Shown here piece by piece: positions 62,261-64,000 of a stretch of 64,000 bases of DNA (its first letter is position 1; each line of letters starts with the position of its first letter). The position numbers were made by a program, and so were the translations under genes. The stretch is from NCBI GenBank assembly GCA_035442025.1, contig DAORPQ010000001.1, positions 1-64,000 of the forward strand, given 5' to 3'. Source of the DNA: Competibacter_A sp003527885 (lineage in GTDB: Bacteria; Pseudomonadota; Gammaproteobacteria; Competibacterales; Competibacteraceae). Under the pieces are notes generated by a model. The model did not search any database and had not been told where the DNA came from. It saw nothing but the letters and a program-made list of their open reading frames with translations.

Positions 62261-63889
62261 TCAACCGCCGGCATCGTCGAGCGGGCGAACCGCCATGATG
62301 CGCGCGCCGAAGATGTCCTGCATGTCCCGCACGTGCGGATCCTCATCGATCCGTTCGGCAGCCGCTTTTTGCCGCTCGTCTTGCTGCTGTTGGCGTTGGA
62401 TTTCAGGGGTCGCATGGACCTTGCCAAACTGGAACTTTAGATCGATAACACCGCCAAAGTGCTGTTCCAAGGCATTTTTCAAGCGCTCCTTGACATGCGC
62501 GTTCAACATCGGCTGAAGGCTGGGCTCCAATCTCAATTCAAAACGACCGCCTTCATGCGCTATCAACTCGCAATTCGACGCCAAGCTCTTTTCCCTGGCG
62601 TTCAAATTTAAGTGTTTTATCAGCGTCTCCCATTCCGAAATCGCCGGCGCGGACACCGCCGCGAGCGGCGTGGACGGGGTGGGTACCGCCGCGAGCGATG
62701 CGGACGGGGTGGACACCGCCGCGAGCGGCGTGGAAGGCTGGGTCGCGCGCCGCGACACGTCGCCGGTTTCAGGCGCGTCCACCGAGGGCTTCGACTCCAA
62801 AGCCGTCGGCCGAAAACACAGCATCCGCAACAGCACCATCTCGAAACCACCGCGCGGCTCGGGCGCCAACGGCAAATCGCGCCGCCCCAGCAAGGCGATC
62901 TGATAAAAGAGCTGGATATCTTCCGGCGCCAGCGTTTCAGCCAACCGCGCCAGCGTCTGTGCATCGGCCATCCCGTCAGTTGGTACAGCATCAGGGACGG
63001 CTTGGGCCAGCGCCACCTGTTGTAGCAACGACAGTAAGTCGGCTAGAACCGTTGTGTAATCGGGCGCGGCTTCGTCCAGTTCCGCCACCCGTCGTAGGAG
63101 CACCGCGGCATCGTTAACCGCCAGCGCTTCCAGCAAGCTCACCACTTGGCGCCGGTCGATGTCACCCAGCATGACGGCGACCGCGCTCTGCTCCACTCGG
63201 CCCGCGCCGAACGCGATGGCCTGATCCAACAAGCTCAACGCATCGCGCATACTGCCATCGCCGGCGCGAGCGATCAGCTGCAACGCCGCCGCTTCGCCTG
63301 GAATCTCTTCATCCGCCAGCACCTTGGCCAGATAAGCGGCGATCATCGCCACCGGCAACCGTTTGAGGCCGAATTGCAGGCAGCGCGACAGAATGGTGAC
63401 CGGCAACTTCTGGGGGTCGGTGGTGGCCAATAGGAACTTCACATGCGGCGGCGGTTCTTCCAGCGTCTTCAACAGCGCGTTGAAGCTGTGGGTGGACAGC
63501 ATGTGCACCTCATCGATCAGGTACACCTTGAAACGGCCCCGGCTGGGCGCGTACTGCACGTTTTCCAGCAGGTCGCGGGTATCCTCGACCTTGGTGCGGG
63601 AGGCGGCGTCCACTTCGATCAAATCCACGAACCGGCCACCGTCGATTTCCCGGCAAGCGCCGCATTCACCGCAGGGCGTGGAAGAAATGCCCGTTTCGCA
63701 GTTCAACGATTTGGCGAAAATTCGGGCGATGGTGGTCTTACCCACCCCGCGGGTGCCGGTAAACAAGAAAGCATGATGCAAGCGCTGGCGGTCGAGGGCG
63801 TTGGTCAGGGCGCGGACTACATGTTCCTGGCCGACCAGTTCATGAAAGGTTCGGGGCCGCCATTTGCGGGCCAAAACCTGATAGCTCAT
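62261..63889 (-). CDS. dnaX: DNA polymerase III subunit gamma/tau
   Basis: 542 residues from the ATG at 63889 (MSYQVLARKWRPRTFHELVGQ). AAA+ motifs are FTGTRGVGKTTIARIFAKSL (Walker A), CGECGACREIDGG (zinc site), VYLIDEVHMLS (Walker B) and LLATTDPQKLPVTILSRC. The region linking the ATPase part to the C-terminal tau domain has a tandem repeat (62651-62740). It loads the sliding clamp and joins polymerase cores. No A-AAA-AAG-type frameshift heptamer was seen, so a separate gamma product is not predicted. Confidence 0.95.
   Translation of the reverse strand: MSYQVLARKWRPRTFHELVGQEHVVRALTNALDRQRLHHAFLFTGTRGVGKTTIARIFAKSLNCETGISSTPCGECGACREIDGGRFVDLIEVDAASRTKVEDTRDLLENVQYAPSRGRFKVYLIDEVHMLSTHSFNALLKTLEEPPPHVKFLLATTDPQKLPVTILSRCLQFGLKRLPVAMIAAYLAKVLADEEIPGEAAALQLIARAGDGSMRDALSLLDQAIAFGAGRVEQSAVAVMLGDIDRRQVVSLLEALAVNDAAVLLRRVAELDEAAPDYTTVLADLLSLLQQVALAQAVPDAVPTDGMADAQTLARLAETLAPEDIQLFYQIALLGRRDLPLAPEPRGGFEMVLLRMLCFRPTALESKPSVDAPETGDVSRRATQPSTPLAAVSTPSASLAAVPTPSTPLAAVSAPAISEWETLIKHLNLNAREKSLASNCELIAHEGGRFELRLEPSLQPMLNAHVKERLKNALEQHFGGVIDLKFQFGKVHATPEIQRQQQQDERQKAAAERIDEDPHVRDMQDIFGARIMAVRPLDDAGG
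62651..62740 (-). repeat. Tandem repeat of 30 bp in dnaX (three copies)
   Basis: Three consecutive 30-base units (62651-62680, 62681-62710, 62711-62740) share ACCGCCGCGAGCG. On the minus strand they encode a Pro/Ala/Ser decapeptide close to TPSTPLAAVS. They lie in the flexible linker before the C-terminal domain, where length changes are tolerated. Confidence 0.85.
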
Positions 63890-64000
63890 GCACCGACCCG
63901 CCGCGTTGAAAGAGCGACTCGCGCTCGGCCGGGCAAAGAAAGCTGGCAACGAAAACAGCGGGGCATCGATGAAAGTTCCGCTTGGTGTGAAGCACCGGGT
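63890..64000. other. Upstream of dnaX at the right edge; no gene recognised
   Basis: The last 111 bases show no recognisable coding frame or RNA. I looked for the conserved GGTCAGGTCCGGAAGGAAGC segment of the signal recognition particle RNA, which often sits before dnaX, and did not find it here. It presumably holds the dnaX promoter region. Confidence 0.5.

Noticed and set aside
62261..63889. Programmed frameshift producing gamma from dnaX
   Set aside because: No A-AAA-AAG-type heptamer was found in the coding strand; the only A-run of note (near 62364-62368) has five A and lies close to the C-terminus.
63890..64000. Signal recognition particle RNA upstream of dnaX
   Set aside because: The conserved GGTCAGGTCCGGAAGGAAGC segment is absent from both strands of the visible stretch.

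Overview
The window is GC-rich chromosomal DNA, most likely from a gammaproteobacterium. The evidence is the rpsU-yqeY-dnaG-rpoD operon divergent from tsaD, ntrBC beside glnA with enterobacterial-style NtrC sites and a -24/-12 promoter, a fimT/pilVWXY1/pilE minor-pilin cluster divergent from algZR, a UUG-initiated rpsT, and an ileS-lspA-ispH run. The exact genus cannot be read from the sequence. Almost all genes are intact and densely packed; only the left 1.3 kb is AT-richer and looks acquired. Layout. (1) 1-1313: a fragment of an integron-like cassette array. A cassette gene runs off the left edge on the minus strand. It begins a few bases after a well-formed attC site (582-677), which closes a second, possibly non-coding cassette; no integrase is visible. 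(2) 1314-17667: a large aryl-polyene / xanthomonadin-type type II polyketide cluster. One long minus operon holds an ACP, a lysophospholipid-type acyltransferase, a DUF218 protein, a ketosynthase, two truncated ketosynthase-like proteins, a ketoreductase, a dehydratase, a LolA-like carrier, an MMPL exporter, a GT2, a lipoprotein and an amidohydrolase. A divergent plus pair holds an XanB2/FkbO-type chorismatase and a UbiE-like methyltransferase. A second minus operon holds an acyl/aryl-activating AMP ligase, an ApeI-like dehydratase, another methyltransferase and a GFA-family protein. The cluster reads as: chorismate gives hydroxybenzoate, which is activated and loaded on the ACP, extended and dehydrated to a polyene, methylated, acylated or glycosylated onto a lipid, and exported to the outer membrane. 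(3) 17.7-20.2 kb: a DUF2970 membrane protein, a lysozyme-like protein, a GST and TrmL. (4) 20.2-24.5 kb: the nitrogen regulon ntrC, ntrB and glnA, with NtrC sites and a sigma-54 promoter. (5) 24.6-31.4 kb: an HMA protein, OmpW, a stand-alone GspE/PilB ATPase, a cupin, UvrD and a Gfo/Idh/MocA oxidoreductase. (6) 31.6-35.8 kb: an exopolysaccharide sugar-nucleotide operon (UDP-glucose dehydrogenase, GDP-mannose pyrophosphorylase/isomerase, phosphomannomutase). (7) 35.8-41.6 kb: tsaD, the macromolecular synthesis operon and tRNA-Ile(CAU). (8) 41.6-50.7 kb: rpsT, murJ, a B12-binding radical SAM protein, ribF, ileS, lspA and ispH. (9) 50.7-60.8 kb: type IV minor pilins, PilY1 and the AlgZ/AlgR two-component pair that controls such operons in Pseudomonas. 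(10) 60.9-64.0 kb: a HIT protein, recR, ybaB and dnaX. The most noteworthy items are the chorismatase-primed aryl-polyene cluster with two non-identical ketosynthase-like partners, the integron cassette fragment, and the terminator inside the minor-pilin operon.
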